DNA of 64,000 nt from Abyssibius sp040880065 (GCA_040880065.1 JBBDJE010000017.1:1-64000); one strand, 5' to 3'. Shown: positions 7,887 to 16,992, numbered from the stretch's first letter. Numbers and translations: made by a program. Notes: generated by a model from the sequence alone, not told the origin.

Positions 7887-9548
7887 TTATTCGCGAGGCT
7901 CGTTCATCAGCCCGCGGATCAAGGCGTAGCAGGCCCCAAGCAATACAAACGTAAACGGCAGACCCGTTGACACGGACATGGCCTGAAGTGCTGCCAGACC
8001 GCCACCCAGCAAAAGCGCAATAGCAACAGCGCCTTCAAAGCTGGCCCAGAACACACGCTGGATAACCGGCGCGTTGGTCTTGCCGCCCGCAGCGATCGTG
8101 TCGATCACCAACGACCCTGAGTCCGACGAGGTGACAAAGAACACCACCACCAAGATGATCCCGATGAACGACGTGATCGCGGTCAACGGCAGCTGCGTCA
8201 ACATCTGAAACAGCTTCAGTTCCAGCGCGGCGTCCTGCACGGCCGTGTAGCCATCATTGACCACCTGTCCGATAGCGGTGCCGCCCATCGCGGTCATCCA
8301 CAGCACCGACAGTAGTGTCGGCACGATCAGCACTGCGATAAGGAACTCGCGCACGGTGCGGCCACGGCTTACGCGGGCGATGAACATACCCACGAAAGGC
8401 GACCAGCTGATCCACCACGCCCAGTAGAACGCCGTCCAGCCGCCAACAAAGTTGGAGTCCTCGCGCCCGAATGGCATCGACAGTGGGATCACGTTCTTTG
8501 TGTAGGCCCACAGGTTGTCAAAAAAGCCCGTCGCGATGGCCAGCGTCGGACCGGCAAAGACTACGAACACCAACAGCAAAGCCGCAAGGCCCATATTGAT
8601 CTCTGACAGCACCTTCACCCCGCCCTCAAGGCCGCGGATGATCGACACGATGGCGATCAGCGTGATCACGATGATCAAGAGGATCAGCACCGAGCTTCCG
8701 GTGCCCAGCCCGAACAGGAAGTTAAGCCCTGCTGCCGCCTGTTGTGCCCCGATCCCGAGCGAAGTTGCCAGACCGAACACGGTGGCAAACACCGCCAGAA
8801 TGTCGATGATATGGCCAGGCCAGCCCCAGATACGCTCGCCAAAGATTGGGTAAAAGGCAGACCGCAGTGTCAGCGGCAGGCCCTTGTTATAGCTGAACAG
8901 CGCCAGCGCCAACGCCACCACGGCATAGATGGCCCAAGGGTGCAGGCCCCAGTGAAAGATCGTGGCGGCCATGCCCAGACGACGGGCTTCCTCGACATTG
9001 CCCTCGGCCCCGCCCAGCGGTGCCCAGTCGGTGCGCAGACCGTCCTCGCCCACCGAGATGCCGCCGAATGCAGATGTATAGTGCGACATCGGCTCGGACA
9101 CGCCAAAGAACATCAGGCCGATGCCCATGCCAGCGGCGAACAGCATGGAAAACCAGCCGATATAGCTGAAATCCGGTTTGGCATCCGGCCCGCCCAGACG
9201 AACGCGGCCCAGTGGTGACACCACCAGAAACAGGCAGACCACCACAAAGATGTTGCCCGAGAACAAGAAGAACCAATCCATATTGCTGGTCAGCCAGTTG
9301 CGCAGCCCCACGAACAGAGGCTCAGCCTCGTTCTGGAAGGCCAGCGTCAAGAAAACAAACAGCATGATGCCGATGGCCGAAACCGTGAACACCACCTTGT
9401 GGATATCAAGATCCAGCGAAACGGCGCCACTGAAATTGTCTTGCCCGATATCGTATTCGGTTTCGATGATCTCCGTATCGCCCTCGGGCTCGGGGATTGC
9501 TTCGACCTCGGGTTCCTCGAGCTGAGGGTCTTGTGGGTTTTCGGTCAT
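7887..9548 (-). CDS. BCCT-family betaine/choline/carnitine-type transporter
   Basis: A 553-residue secondary transporter with about twelve membrane segments after an acidic cytosolic N-terminus (residues 1-45). Family motifs: GMGIGLMFFGVSEPMSHY, HWGLHPWAIY, the aromatic substrate-box region FYWAWWISWSPFVGMFIARV, and SSDSGSLVIDTI. BCCT carriers import quaternary ammonium compounds such as glycine betaine or choline with Na+ or H+. The long C-terminal osmosensor helix of BetP is absent, so a nutrient-uptake role is as likely as osmoregulation. The uspA-like gene lies 51 bases upstream on the same strand. A close paralogue occurs at 30335. Confidence 0.92.
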   Translation of the reverse strand: MTENPQDPQLEEPEVEAIPEPEGDTEIIETEYDIGQDNFSGAVSLDLDIHKVVFTVSAIGIMLFVFLTLAFQNEAEPLFVGLRNWLTSNMDWFFLFSGNIFVVVCLFLVVSPLGRVRLGGPDAKPDFSYIGWFSMLFAAGMGIGLMFFGVSEPMSHYTSAFGGISVGEDGLRTDWAPLGGAEGNVEEARRLGMAATIFHWGLHPWAIYAVVALALALFSYNKGLPLTLRSAFYPIFGERIWGWPGHIIDILAVFATVFGLATSLGIGAQQAAAGLNFLFGLGTGSSVLILLIIVITLIAIVSIIRGLEGGVKVLSEINMGLAALLLVFVVFAGPTLAIATGFFDNLWAYTKNVIPLSMPFGREDSNFVGGWTAFYWAWWISWSPFVGMFIARVSRGRTVREFLIAVLIVPTLLSVLWMTAMGGTAIGQVVNDGYTAVQDAALELKLFQMLTQLPLTAITSFIGIILVVVFFVTSSDSGSLVIDTIAAGGKTNAPVIQRVFWASFEGAVAIALLLGGGLAALQAMSVSTGLPFTFVLLGACYALIRGLMNEPRE

Positions 9549-9599
9549 ATACTGTCCCTTTTTGTTATGTTTAGTGTCTTCATGCTCATAGTTCCCGCC

Positions 9600-10013
9600 T
9601 CAGCGGACAACGAAAACCGACACATCCGCGTGTTCTGCGACATGGCCGCCATGTGACGGAAGAATCCAGTCCAGCATCCGGGGCTGGTGGCTGGCCATGA
9701 TGATCAGATCGGCGCCAGTATCCCGTGCCGCCTTCAGGATAAGCTTGTTGATCTCGACCGCGGGATCGGTGCTCACGATCGTCAGAGCCTCGGCGGATAT
9801 GCCGTGCTTATCGGCCTGCTGTGCCGCAAAAGCGTCCAGCTTTGCAGCGAATTCCTTCGGATCGCGGGCCACCGGCCCGGGCGTTTCTTCGGCTGCGGCC
9901 ATATAAACAACCGGTATTGCGCGATTGCGTGCCTCATCGGCGGCCACGGCAAGCGCCTTTTCAAGCTCGTCGAGATGCCCGAGATCTACGGGCACGAGAA
10001 TTTTATTGAACAT
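9600..10013 (-). CDS. Universal stress protein, UspA family
   Basis: A 137-residue Usp domain: it starts MFNKILVPVDL, has the central TGADLIIMASHQPR and ends with VSVFVVR. The usual ATP-binding G-2x-G-9x-G(S/T) pattern is only partly matched (SHGGHVAEHADVSV), so nucleotide binding is uncertain. The ATG at 10013 is preferred over 10019 because the AGGAG box is eight bases away instead of two. Usp genes are often paired with transporters in marine alphaproteobacteria (for example TRAP systems); here the partner is a BCCT carrier. Confidence 0.88.
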   Translation of the reverse strand: MFNKILVPVDLGHLDELEKALAVAADEARNRAIPVVYMAAAEETPGPVARDPKEFAAKLDAFAAQQADKHGISAEALTIVSTDPAVEINKLILKAARDTGADLIIMASHQPRMLDWILPSHGGHVAEHADVSVFVVR

Positions 10014-10269
10014 TATCATCGCTCCTGTGTGCTGGATGGTTTCGGTCCGACAATCCGTCGGACAACTGGGCGCGTTGGTTTTGTCTTTTGCGTCATTGCT
10101 GGTTTGATACACGCCCAGCTTTTAGGGTTGCAAGTATGCCACGATAGCTCACAGAAGACCAGCCAAGCGTCAAACGAGCCTGTATTCATTCGGAAAAAAC
10201 CATGATAATTCGGTATTTTTAAGGCACAAGTCCAAGGCAAGACACGGCCTGCCGGGGCGCAAGCAAAGG

Positions 10270-11088
10270 ATGGGTGCGGTGGCACAAAAGCAGACCAAGG
10301 ACGCTCCCCTACCCAAGATGGGGCAGTTGCGTGACCGCGTAAACGATCTGTATCACGGGCGCTCGAGGGCGGGCCTGCGGTTTCGGCTGATTATGTTATC
10401 CTTCGACCTGATCATCATCGGCAGCTATGTGGTCACAAGCGCGCTCGGCCTGTCGCGCAGCTTTCCCCCGCTTGACCTGCTATTGGCGGCAATCCTTGTG
10501 GCCGATCTTTCGGCGCGCTGGCTGATCGCGACCAGCGCGCGCGATTTCTTGTGGCGCAACCCGTTTAACTGGGCCGACATGGTGGTGATCCTCAGCCTGA
10601 TCCTGCCGGTTGTGTTTGGTGACTTCGCCTTCCTGCGCGTGTTGCGGGCGCTGCGTGTGGCCCGGTCTTACCGGGTCTTGCAGGAGTTGCGAAACGACAG
10701 CCGGTTCTTCAAACGCAACGAAGAGGTCATCCAGCGCGGGGTCAACCTTACGGTGTTCATCTTCATCGTATCGGGTCTGGTGCACGCCCTGCAAAAGGGC
10801 ATAAACCCCGGAATCAGCACATGGCTGGATGCGCTCTATTTTACCATGGCGGCGCTGACGACGACTGGGTTCGGCGATATCGTGCTGGTGGGAACATCGG
10901 GGCGCTGGCTTTCAATCACGATCCTTATCGTCGGCGTCGGGCTGTTCCTGCATCTGCTGCAATCACTCTTTCAGCCGCGCAAGGTGCGGCAAAAATGCAA
11001 GAATTGCGGGTTGCTCCTGCATGACACTGATGCCATTCACTGCAAGCATTGCGGCGCCGAGATGAATATAGAAACCGAAGGCGACTAA
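10270..11088 (+). CDS. Voltage-gated-type potassium channel with C-terminal zinc ribbon
   Basis: A 272-residue ion channel. Six membrane segments are seen from about residue 38 to 240. The fourth carries regularly spaced arginines (RVLRALRVARSYRVL), a voltage-sensor S4. The pore helix and filter read ALTTTGFGDI, a TTTGFGD version of the K+ selectivity filter. The last 30 residues hold two CxxC pairs (CKNCG and CKHCGAEM), a likely zinc ribbon in the cytosol, which is unusual on a small Kv-type channel. The ATG at 10270 overlaps its AAAGGA box; an internal ATG at 10318 is an alternative. Single gene with its own promoter. Confidence 0.85.
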   Translation: MGAVAQKQTKDAPLPKMGQLRDRVNDLYHGRSRAGLRFRLIMLSFDLIIIGSYVVTSALGLSRSFPPLDLLLAAILVADLSARWLIATSARDFLWRNPFNWADMVVILSLILPVVFGDFAFLRVLRALRVARSYRVLQELRNDSRFFKRNEEVIQRGVNLTVFIFIVSGLVHALQKGINPGISTWLDALYFTMAALTTTGFGDIVLVGTSGRWLSITILIVGVGLFLHLLQSLFQPRKVRQKCKNCGLLLHDTDAIHCKHCGAEMNIETEGD

Positions 11089-11393
11089 GGAATAGCGGCT
11101 GGTGTGCTCATCCAGTTGTTTGGCGGTGAACAGAAGGTGGCCTAAACGAGCACGCAGAACAGCACAAAAGCGTGACAGGTCCAGTTTTTCTGCGTGGCCT
11201 CGCTAGGCGCAACAGGCAACTTTCTGCGCATGCAATTTTGCGAGGTTACAGGCGGCTTTCCGTCTTTCATTACAGAATGACTCTTTTAGAATAACGCTCC
11301 TGCGATCAGGTCGGTTACGGCAGTTACGCACTAGCGCAACCGCATGTAGCTGCCTATATTAACCCGAAGTAAACGGATAGGATTGCAGGCCAC
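11089..11393. other. Intergenic stretch without a recognisable gene
   Basis: These 305 bases lie between the channel gene and the TelA-type cluster. I see no ORF with coding character and no strong hairpin. The AT-richer last 100 bases presumably contain the promoter of the cluster that starts at 11394. Confidence 0.5.
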
Positions 11394-11519
11394 ATGTTCG
11401 GAAAAACCAGCCAGACCTTTGCCTATATCGTGCTGCTGGCGCTTATAGTTACCATTGGGTTTGGCGCATGGTTCGGCGGCTTGTCAAATGATGAACTTGC
11501 CCTGTTGGAGGCGTTTTAA
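11394..11519 (+). CDS. Predicted 41-residue single-pass membrane peptide
   Basis: This small ORF begins MFGKTSQTFAYIVLLAL and has one hydrophobic segment (residues about 9-28) followed by an acidic tail ending LALLEAF. Its TAA overlaps the ATG of the XpaC-like gene by one base (TAATG), which argues for real translation and coupling. A TAGGATTG stretch about nine bases upstream could be the ribosome-binding site. No family is recognised. It may be a membrane partner of the XpaC-like and TelA-like proteins. It is short, so peptide-level evidence would be needed. Confidence 0.55.
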   Translation: MFGKTSQTFAYIVLLALIVTIGFGAWFGGLSNDELALLEAF

Positions 11520-12418
11520 TGGCGCAACGATATGGCGGCAAACATAGCCCAAAGCCCGGCCCGGCACATGCGCCCGCACGCGCACGCCCGTTTGCAGGCC
11601 GCGCCGTGCAACCTTCACGCATTCGGGTGACGCTGATCTACATCGCCGCCCTGCCGCTGTTGATGGCCGCGCTGTTTCGCATGTTTGATGGCAATGCCTT
11701 TGCCATGCTGGGTAACCTTGCGGGTTTCGCACTTATCGTTGGCGGCGCTGCACTGCTCGGTGAAGGGATCAAGGCTGAAGCCGCCTATCACGCCCGCAAA
11801 ATGGCCCGCCCGCCCGCAATTCCGCGCAAGATGTTTGGCGGCATCGCCATCGGCCTTGGCCTTGGGGTTGCGGCACTGTTTGGCTGGGGGCTTGGCCTGT
11901 TCAATGCCATTGCCTTTGGCGGTGTTGCCTTCGCCGCCCATATGCTCGCCTTTGGCATGGACCCGATGCGCAAAAAGGGCATGGCGGGGGTGGATGAGTT
12001 CACCATAAACCGTGTGGCCACAGCCGTTGAAAAAGCCGAAGAAACCGTGCGCGAAATGATCAACGCCGCCGCGCGCATCCCCGACCGTGTGCTTGAAGGC
12101 CGCGTCGATGCACTGGCGGTTGCGGCGCGCGAAATGTTTCGCGTGGTTGAGGACGATCCGCGCGATCTGGCCGCTGCGCGCAAATTCATGACCGTGTATC
12201 TGGCCGGAGCGCGCGATGCGACCGTCAAATATGCCGACCTTGCGCGGCGCGGCACCAATGCCCAGGCCCGCAGCGATTTTGAGGCTTTGCTTGGCGATCT
12301 GGAACAAAGTTTTGAAAGCCAGCGCAAAAAGCTGCTAGAAGACAACCGAAGCGATTTGAATGTTGAAATAGAAGTATTACGCGAAAGACTGCAACGAGAG
12401 GGCGTAAACGCCCAGTAG
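11519..12418 (+). CDS. XpaC-like (5-bromo-4-chloroindolyl phosphate hydrolysis family) membrane protein
   Basis: A 299-residue protein. A basic, Pro-rich N-terminus (1-35) is followed by hydrophobic segments at about 37-55, 62-82 and 107-145, then a helical cytosolic domain with DEFTINRVATAVEKAEETVR and RKFMTVYLAGARDATVKYADL. This layout and its position directly before telA are characteristic of the XpaC/YceC-associated family. The enzymatic name comes from a Bacillus phenotype and does not prove phosphatase activity; XpaC and TelA are generally linked to tellurite and other envelope stresses. Translationally coupled to the small membrane peptide upstream. Confidence 0.78.
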   Translation: MAQRYGGKHSPKPGPAHAPARARPFAGRAVQPSRIRVTLIYIAALPLLMAALFRMFDGNAFAMLGNLAGFALIVGGAALLGEGIKAEAAYHARKMARPPAIPRKMFGGIAIGLGLGVAALFGWGLGLFNAIAFGGVAFAAHMLAFGMDPMRKKGMAGVDEFTINRVATAVEKAEETVREMINAAARIPDRVLEGRVDALAVAAREMFRVVEDDPRDLAAARKFMTVYLAGARDATVKYADLARRGTNAQARSDFEALLGDLEQSFESQRKKLLEDNRSDLNVEIEVLRERLQREGVNAQ

Positions 12419-12433
12419 AACAAGGGAATGACC

Positions 12434-13624
12434 ATGTCCGAAGATATCCGCGCCAAGGCCGAAACAGCATTGGCCGAGGTCGAAGAAGTGACCAAAGCCA
12501 TATTGCCCGAACCCAAGGGCGACCTGATCGTCCTTGATGACGCCAGCGATGAAGACAAGGCCGCAATTGCCAAACGCGTTGCCGAGCTTGATATGACCAA
12601 TACGCAATCCATCATTGCGTTCGGGTCGGCCGCGCAAAGCGAGTTACAGATCATTTCCCAGGAAATGCTGGCAGGCGTGCGCAACAAGGATGTTGGACCT
12701 GCGGGTGCCTCTTTGCGCGAAATGGTGACAAGCCTGCGTGGCTTCTCGGTTGACGAGCTTGACCCGAACCGCAAGCTTAGCTGGTGGGAACGTCTGCTTG
12801 GCCGCGCCAAACCGGTGGCCGAATTCATGGCGCGCTATGAAACGGTGCAGGGCCAGATCGACAATATCACCAACCGCCTGCTCGAGCACGAGCACGGGCT
12901 GCTCAAAGACATCAAGTCGCTCGACAAGCTCTATGAAAAGACCCTCGATTTTTATGACGAGTTGGCGCTTTACATTGCGGCGGGCGAAGAAAAGCTGAAG
13001 CTGCTTGATGAAAAAGACATTCCGGCCAAGGAGAAAGAAGTTCAGGACGCACCCGAAGACGACGGCGTGATCCGTGCGCAGGAATTGCGCGATTTACGTG
13101 CCGCCCGCGACGACCTTGAACGCCGCGTGCACGATTTGAAACTCACCCGCCAGGTGACCATGCAGTCACTCCCCTCAATCCGGCTTGTGCAGGAAAACGA
13201 CAAATCGCTTGTCACCAAAATCAACAGCACACTCGTGAACACCGTGCCGCTTTGGGAAACGCAGTTGGCGCAGGCCATCACCATCCAGCGTTCACGCGAT
13301 GCGGCCAAGGTGGTGCGTGAAGCCAATGACCTGACGAATGAATTGCTCACCAAAAACGCCGAAAACCTGAAGGTGGCCAACCGCGAAGTGCGTGCGGAAA
13401 TGGAGCGCGGGATCTTCGACATCGAAGCCATCAAGAAGGCTAATGCCGACCTGATTGAAACGATCGAAGACAGCCTGCGCATTGCAGACGAAGGCAAAGC
13501 CAAACGTGCTGAAGCCGAAAAAGAGCTGCAAGTGATGGAGAGCGAGTTGAAAAACACGCTGGCTTCCGCCAAAGCCAAAGGCACGGCTTCCGGCCATAAT
13601 GTAGGCGAAGCCGCCGGCAACTAA
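12434..13624 (+). CDS. Toxic anion resistance protein, TelA family
   Basis: A 396-residue cytosolic, almost wholly helical protein. Family segments: RKLSWWERLLGRAKPVAEFM, then LYEKTLDFYDELALYIAAGEEKL, and VTMQSLPSIRLVQENDKSLV. TelA/KlaA/YceH proteins are associated with tellurite, colicin and nisin tolerance; the mechanism is unknown. I start at the ATG at 12434 because AAGGGA is six bases upstream; the ATG at 12428 overlaps that box. It follows the XpaC-like gene by 15 bases. A strong terminator hairpin follows at 13656, so the XpaC-TelA pair can be transcribed separately from the next genes. Confidence 0.92.
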   Translation: MSEDIRAKAETALAEVEEVTKAILPEPKGDLIVLDDASDEDKAAIAKRVAELDMTNTQSIIAFGSAAQSELQIISQEMLAGVRNKDVGPAGASLREMVTSLRGFSVDELDPNRKLSWWERLLGRAKPVAEFMARYETVQGQIDNITNRLLEHEHGLLKDIKSLDKLYEKTLDFYDELALYIAAGEEKLKLLDEKDIPAKEKEVQDAPEDDGVIRAQELRDLRAARDDLERRVHDLKLTRQVTMQSLPSIRLVQENDKSLVTKINSTLVNTVPLWETQLAQAITIQRSRDAAKVVREANDLTNELLTKNAENLKVANREVRAEMERGIFDIEAIKKANADLIETIEDSLRIADEGKAKRAEAEKELQVMESELKNTLASAKAKGTASGHNVGEAAGN

Positions 13625-13655
13625 ACCGGGCTTGCAAGGCCAACCTTAACACGAA

Positions 13656-13692
13656 AGCCCCGCCGATTTTGCAATCGGTGGGGCTATTGTTT
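13656..13692 (+). terminator. Rho-independent terminator after the TelA gene
   Basis: A 13-bp stem (AGCCCCGCCGATT at 13656-13668 with AATCGGTGGGGCT at 13673-13685, one G-T pair) with a four-base loop is followed by ATTGTTT. Confidence 0.85.
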
Positions 13693-13748
13693 GGAAAATT
13701 ATTTCGTGCCAGACTTCCCGGCATTTATAGCCAACAGGGATTACGCGA

Positions 13749-14693
13749 ATGGCCAAGGAAATTGACAAGTTCAAGAAAGAGATCGACCCGCTGATGAAAG
13801 GTGCCGACAAGATCGTCGGCGATTATGCCCGCCACCAGACGAACCGCGAGCACCATAAGATGATGCTGCTGGAATCCGCCAAGGAAATCGGCCGCGAAGT
13901 TCAGAAATCCAAGGATAATGGTGTTGCTGGCACCGAGTTGAAGGATTTTTTGAAGGAAGCTGGCGTATTGGGTGTTATGAAAACCGTGCAAAACGCCCTT
14001 GGCGCGCTGAACAAGGAAGAAACCTTGTTGCACAAGATGCTTGGTGATGGCGGCAAGATCGTCGCCGATCTGGAGAAGCTGGGCACAAAGCTCGACAAGG
14101 AAATCGACGATCGCAAGAAGAAAAAGGACCGCAAGCTGCTGGCGGTCGATTCAAAATCGCTGCCCGATATGGAAAAGCTTTCTGCCGAGTTGTGGAAAAA
14201 CCGGCAAAACCTGAATGACGAAGTGATCATGTTTGAGAAATCCGTGCCTTGGGCTGCCAAAAAGGAACGTGCAAATTTTGACAAATGGGTCGCAACCGAA
14301 ATCGGGCGCACCAAGTCTGACCGCAAGGGCAAAGATCAATCGGAAACCGACAACCGGGCGCTGGATTTACGATTGGTCAAAAAAGCGGTGGACTTGACGA
14401 AAAGCAACCTCAACGATGGCCGCACAGCCTTGGCGCAGGCCGAAAAGCACTTCAAGAACCGCGAGTTGAAAGAAGCTGACCAGTGCATTGCCGATGCCAT
14501 GAAAAACCTTGCAACGATCAAAAAACTGCACGCGCCCTATGCGCGCGAAGTCAGCAAGATCAACAGCCATGACATGAAAACCATGCAAGGCAGCAAAGAC
14601 GGCAAATATATTCTGACATCGGTTGAACAGATGGGCACAGTCATCGAAGCGCTGACAAAGCTCATCAAGAAAACCGCGCGCGCCAGCGTATAG
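13749..14693 (+). CDS. Lysine-rich coiled-coil protein of unknown function in the TelA/SPFH cluster
   Basis: A 314-residue highly charged, helical protein with no signal peptide or membrane segment. It starts MAKEIDKFKKEIDPLMKGAD. Heptad-like coiled-coil stretches occur near 60-140 (including KLDKEIDDRKKKKDRKLL) and 195-300. I do not recognise a named family. Because its neighbours are TelA, XpaC-like and SPFH proteins, a scaffold or adaptor at the membrane is a reasonable guess, as with PspA-like coiled coils, but there is no sequence evidence for PspA homology. An AGGGA box precedes the ATG. Confidence 0.7.
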   Translation: MAKEIDKFKKEIDPLMKGADKIVGDYARHQTNREHHKMMLLESAKEIGREVQKSKDNGVAGTELKDFLKEAGVLGVMKTVQNALGALNKEETLLHKMLGDGGKIVADLEKLGTKLDKEIDDRKKKKDRKLLAVDSKSLPDMEKLSAELWKNRQNLNDEVIMFEKSVPWAAKKERANFDKWVATEIGRTKSDRKGKDQSETDNRALDLRLVKKAVDLTKSNLNDGRTALAQAEKHFKNRELKEADQCIADAMKNLATIKKLHAPYAREVSKINSHDMKTMQGSKDGKYILTSVEQMGTVIEALTKLIKKTARASV

Positions 14694-14707
14694 CCTGAAA
14701 AAGCGAA

Positions 14708-14730
14708 CGCGGCCCTAGCCATGGGCCGCG
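14708..14730 (+). terminator. GC-rich hairpin between the coiled-coil and SPFH genes
   Basis: A perfect 8-bp stem (CGCGGCCC at 14708-14715, GGGCCGCG at 14723-14730) with a seven-base loop. There is no T-run after it, so it may be an attenuator or mRNA-stabilising structure rather than a full terminator. Confidence 0.5.
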
Positions 14731-14769
14731 CAAACCCCTACATTCCTGAAAAGTTGTAGGGAGTCCCAG

Positions 14770-15897
14770 ATGGGTATTTTTGATTTTCTCGCCGGTCAGT
14801 TTATTGATGTTATTCATTGGACCGATGACACCCGTGACACGCTTGTATGGCGGTTCGAGCGCGAAGGCCACGAAATCAAGTATGGTGCCAAGCTGACCGT
14901 GCGCGAAGGCCAGGTTGCCGCCTTTGTGCATGAAGGCCAGATGGCCGATATATTCACGCCCGGGCTATACATGCTCGAAACCAACAACATGCCGATCATG
15001 ACATCGCTGCAGCATTGGGACCATGGTTTCAAATCGCCGTTCAAATCGGAAATCTACTTCATCAACACCACCCGTTTCCAAGACCTGAAATGGGGCACCA
15101 AAAACCCGATCATCTGCCGTGACCCCGAATTTGGTGTCGTCCGGCTGCGGGCCTTTGGCACCTTCACAATCCGCGTGAAAGACGCCGCCACATTCATGAC
15201 CGAGATTGTCGGCACCGATGGCGAATTCACCACCGATGAAATCACCATGCAAATCCGCAATATCATCGTGGCGCGGTTTTCTGCGGCAATAGCGAGCAGC
15301 GGCATTCCGGTGCTGGATATGGCCGCAAATACCGAAGACCTTGGCAAGCTGATTGCCGGCAAAGTCAGCCCGGAACTGGCCGCGTTCGGGCTTGAAATGC
15401 CGTCATTCTATATCGAGAATATTTCGCTTCCGCCCGAGGTGGAAGCGATGCTCGACAAACGCACCTCGATGGGGATTGTTGGCGATCTGAACAAGTTTAC
15501 GCAGTTTTCAGCCGCCGAAGCCATGGGCACTGCCGCCGCCAATCAAGGTGGCGCGGGGGCCGGTATGGGGGCCGGGCTTGGCATGGGTATGGGTATGGCC
15601 ATGGCAGGTGCGGCTGGCCCTTGGGGCGCAGGTGCGGCCCCGGCCGCTGCTGCTGCACAACCAGCCCCGCCACCACCACCCCCTGCCGAGCATGTCTGGC
15701 ACATTGCCGAAAACGGTGAAACGCGCGGCCCGTTTTCAAAAGCAGCGCTGGGGCGCATGGCCGGTGCAGGCAGCTTTAAGCGAGAAACCCTTGTTTGGAC
15801 GGCCGGGCAAGATGGCTGGAAACCCGCCGACGAGGTTGATGAACTGGCGCAGCTTTTCACCGTCATGCCCCCGCCCCCGCCACCACCTGCGCCCTGA
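14770..15897 (+). CDS. SPFH-domain protein with C-terminal GYF_2 domain
   Basis: A 375-residue protein. The first 250 residues form an SPFH/band-7-like domain of the YdjI (virion core protein) type: MGIFDFLAGQFIDVIHW, then DTLVWRFEREGHEIKYGAKL and EAMLDKRTSMGIVGDLNKFT. A Gly/Ala/Met-rich linker with an Ala/Pro run (about 255-310) joins it to a GYF_2 domain (VWHIAENGETRGPFSKAALG... LVWTAGQDGWKPA), a module that usually binds peptides or other proteins. The protein ends in a poly-proline tail. SPFH proteins assemble rings on membranes. The zinc-ribbon gene follows after 12 bases. Confidence 0.85.
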   Translation: MGIFDFLAGQFIDVIHWTDDTRDTLVWRFEREGHEIKYGAKLTVREGQVAAFVHEGQMADIFTPGLYMLETNNMPIMTSLQHWDHGFKSPFKSEIYFINTTRFQDLKWGTKNPIICRDPEFGVVRLRAFGTFTIRVKDAATFMTEIVGTDGEFTTDEITMQIRNIIVARFSAAIASSGIPVLDMAANTEDLGKLIAGKVSPELAAFGLEMPSFYIENISLPPEVEAMLDKRTSMGIVGDLNKFTQFSAAEAMGTAAANQGGAGAGMGAGLGMGMGMAMAGAAGPWGAGAAPAAAAAQPAPPPPPPAEHVWHIAENGETRGPFSKAALGRMAGAGSFKRETLVWTAGQDGWKPADEVDELAQLFTVMPPPPPPPAP

Positions 15898-15909
15898 TAG
15901 GCAATTCGG

Positions 15910-16992
15910 ATGAGCGAGCACGAAGCTGAACACCGCTTTCCTTGCGCGGAATGTGGGTCCGATTTACGCTACAACCCCGGTTGCGCCTGCCTGAAATGCG
16001 ACCATTGCGGGGCTGAAGCAGCGCTCACGCCGCTGCTGAGCCTTGCTGAAGCGCGCGAAGAGCTCAGCTATGATGCGGCAATTTCAGCCAAAATTCCGGC
16101 ATCGGAAATTGAAGTTACCCGTGTTGTGAAATGCGAAAGCTGCGGTGCGCAGGTTGAGCTTGGCGATGACGACCATGCCGCCGAATGCCCGTTCTGCGCC
16201 AGCCCCGTTGTGGTTGGCACCGGCACGCACCGGCATTTGAAGCCCCGTGCTGTGCTGCCCTTTCACGTGGCCGAAGATACGGCACGCGACGGGGTTGGCA
16301 CATGGCTTGGCAAGCTGTGGTTCGCGCCGAACGGCCTGAAGACCTATGCCCGCAAAGGGCGGCGGCTACAGGGCATTTATGTGCCCTACTGGACCTATGA
16401 TTCAGAAACCGACAGCCGCTATACCGGCGAGCGCGGCGACCATTATTATGTGAATGTCACTGTAAATGGCAAAACCAAACGCCAGCGCCGCACCCGCTGG
16501 TCACGGCGCAGCGGTGAAGTCTCGCGGAATTTTGACGATGTTCTGGTGTTGGCCAGCCAAAGCCTGCCCAAAAACTACACCGACAGTCTCACGCCCTGGA
16601 ACCTTGCTGCGCTTGAGCCATATGCCCCCTGCTATCTGGCAGGGTATCGTGCCGAAGCCTATTCGGTTGACCTAGAGCAGGGGTTTGGTGAGGCGCGCGA
16701 CATTATGGATGCGATTATTCGCGGCGATGTGCGGCGTGATATTGGTGGCGATGTGCAGCGGATCCACACGCTCGACACCACCCACAGGAACGTGACGTTC
16801 AAGCATATACTGTTGCCCATCTGGCTTGCGGCTTACAAGTATCGCGGCAAAACCTACAGGCTCGTTGTGAACGGGCTTACCGGCAAAGTGCAGGGTGAAC
16901 GGCCGTATTCGGCTTGGAAAATTGCATTTGCTGTTGTGCTGGGGCTGATTGTCGCTGGTGGGCTTGCCTATTTCTTTAGCCAGAACCAATAG
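15910..16992 (+). CDS. Zinc-ribbon membrane protein linked to SPFH protein (YdjG type)
   Basis: A 360-residue protein with two zinc ribbons: CAECG...CLKCDHCG (residues about 13-40) and CESCG...CPFCA (about 77-98). A mostly beta domain follows with YVPYWTYDSETDSRYTGERG and LVLASQSLPKNY. One C-terminal membrane helix (IAFAVVLGLIVAGGLAYFF) anchors it with the ribbons in the cytosol. This architecture resembles the primosomal-protein-N'-like zinc-ribbon proteins coded next to YdjI-type SPFH genes. No helicase motifs are present. Function unknown; it probably forms a membrane complex with the SPFH protein upstream. Confidence 0.8.
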   Translation: MSEHEAEHRFPCAECGSDLRYNPGCACLKCDHCGAEAALTPLLSLAEAREELSYDAAISAKIPASEIEVTRVVKCESCGAQVELGDDDHAAECPFCASPVVVGTGTHRHLKPRAVLPFHVAEDTARDGVGTWLGKLWFAPNGLKTYARKGRRLQGIYVPYWTYDSETDSRYTGERGDHYYVNVTVNGKTKRQRRTRWSRRSGEVSRNFDDVLVLASQSLPKNYTDSLTPWNLAALEPYAPCYLAGYRAEAYSVDLEQGFGEARDIMDAIIRGDVRRDIGGDVQRIHTLDTTHRNVTFKHILLPIWLAAYKYRGKTYRLVVNGLTGKVQGERPYSAWKIAFAVVLGLIVAGGLAYFFSQNQ

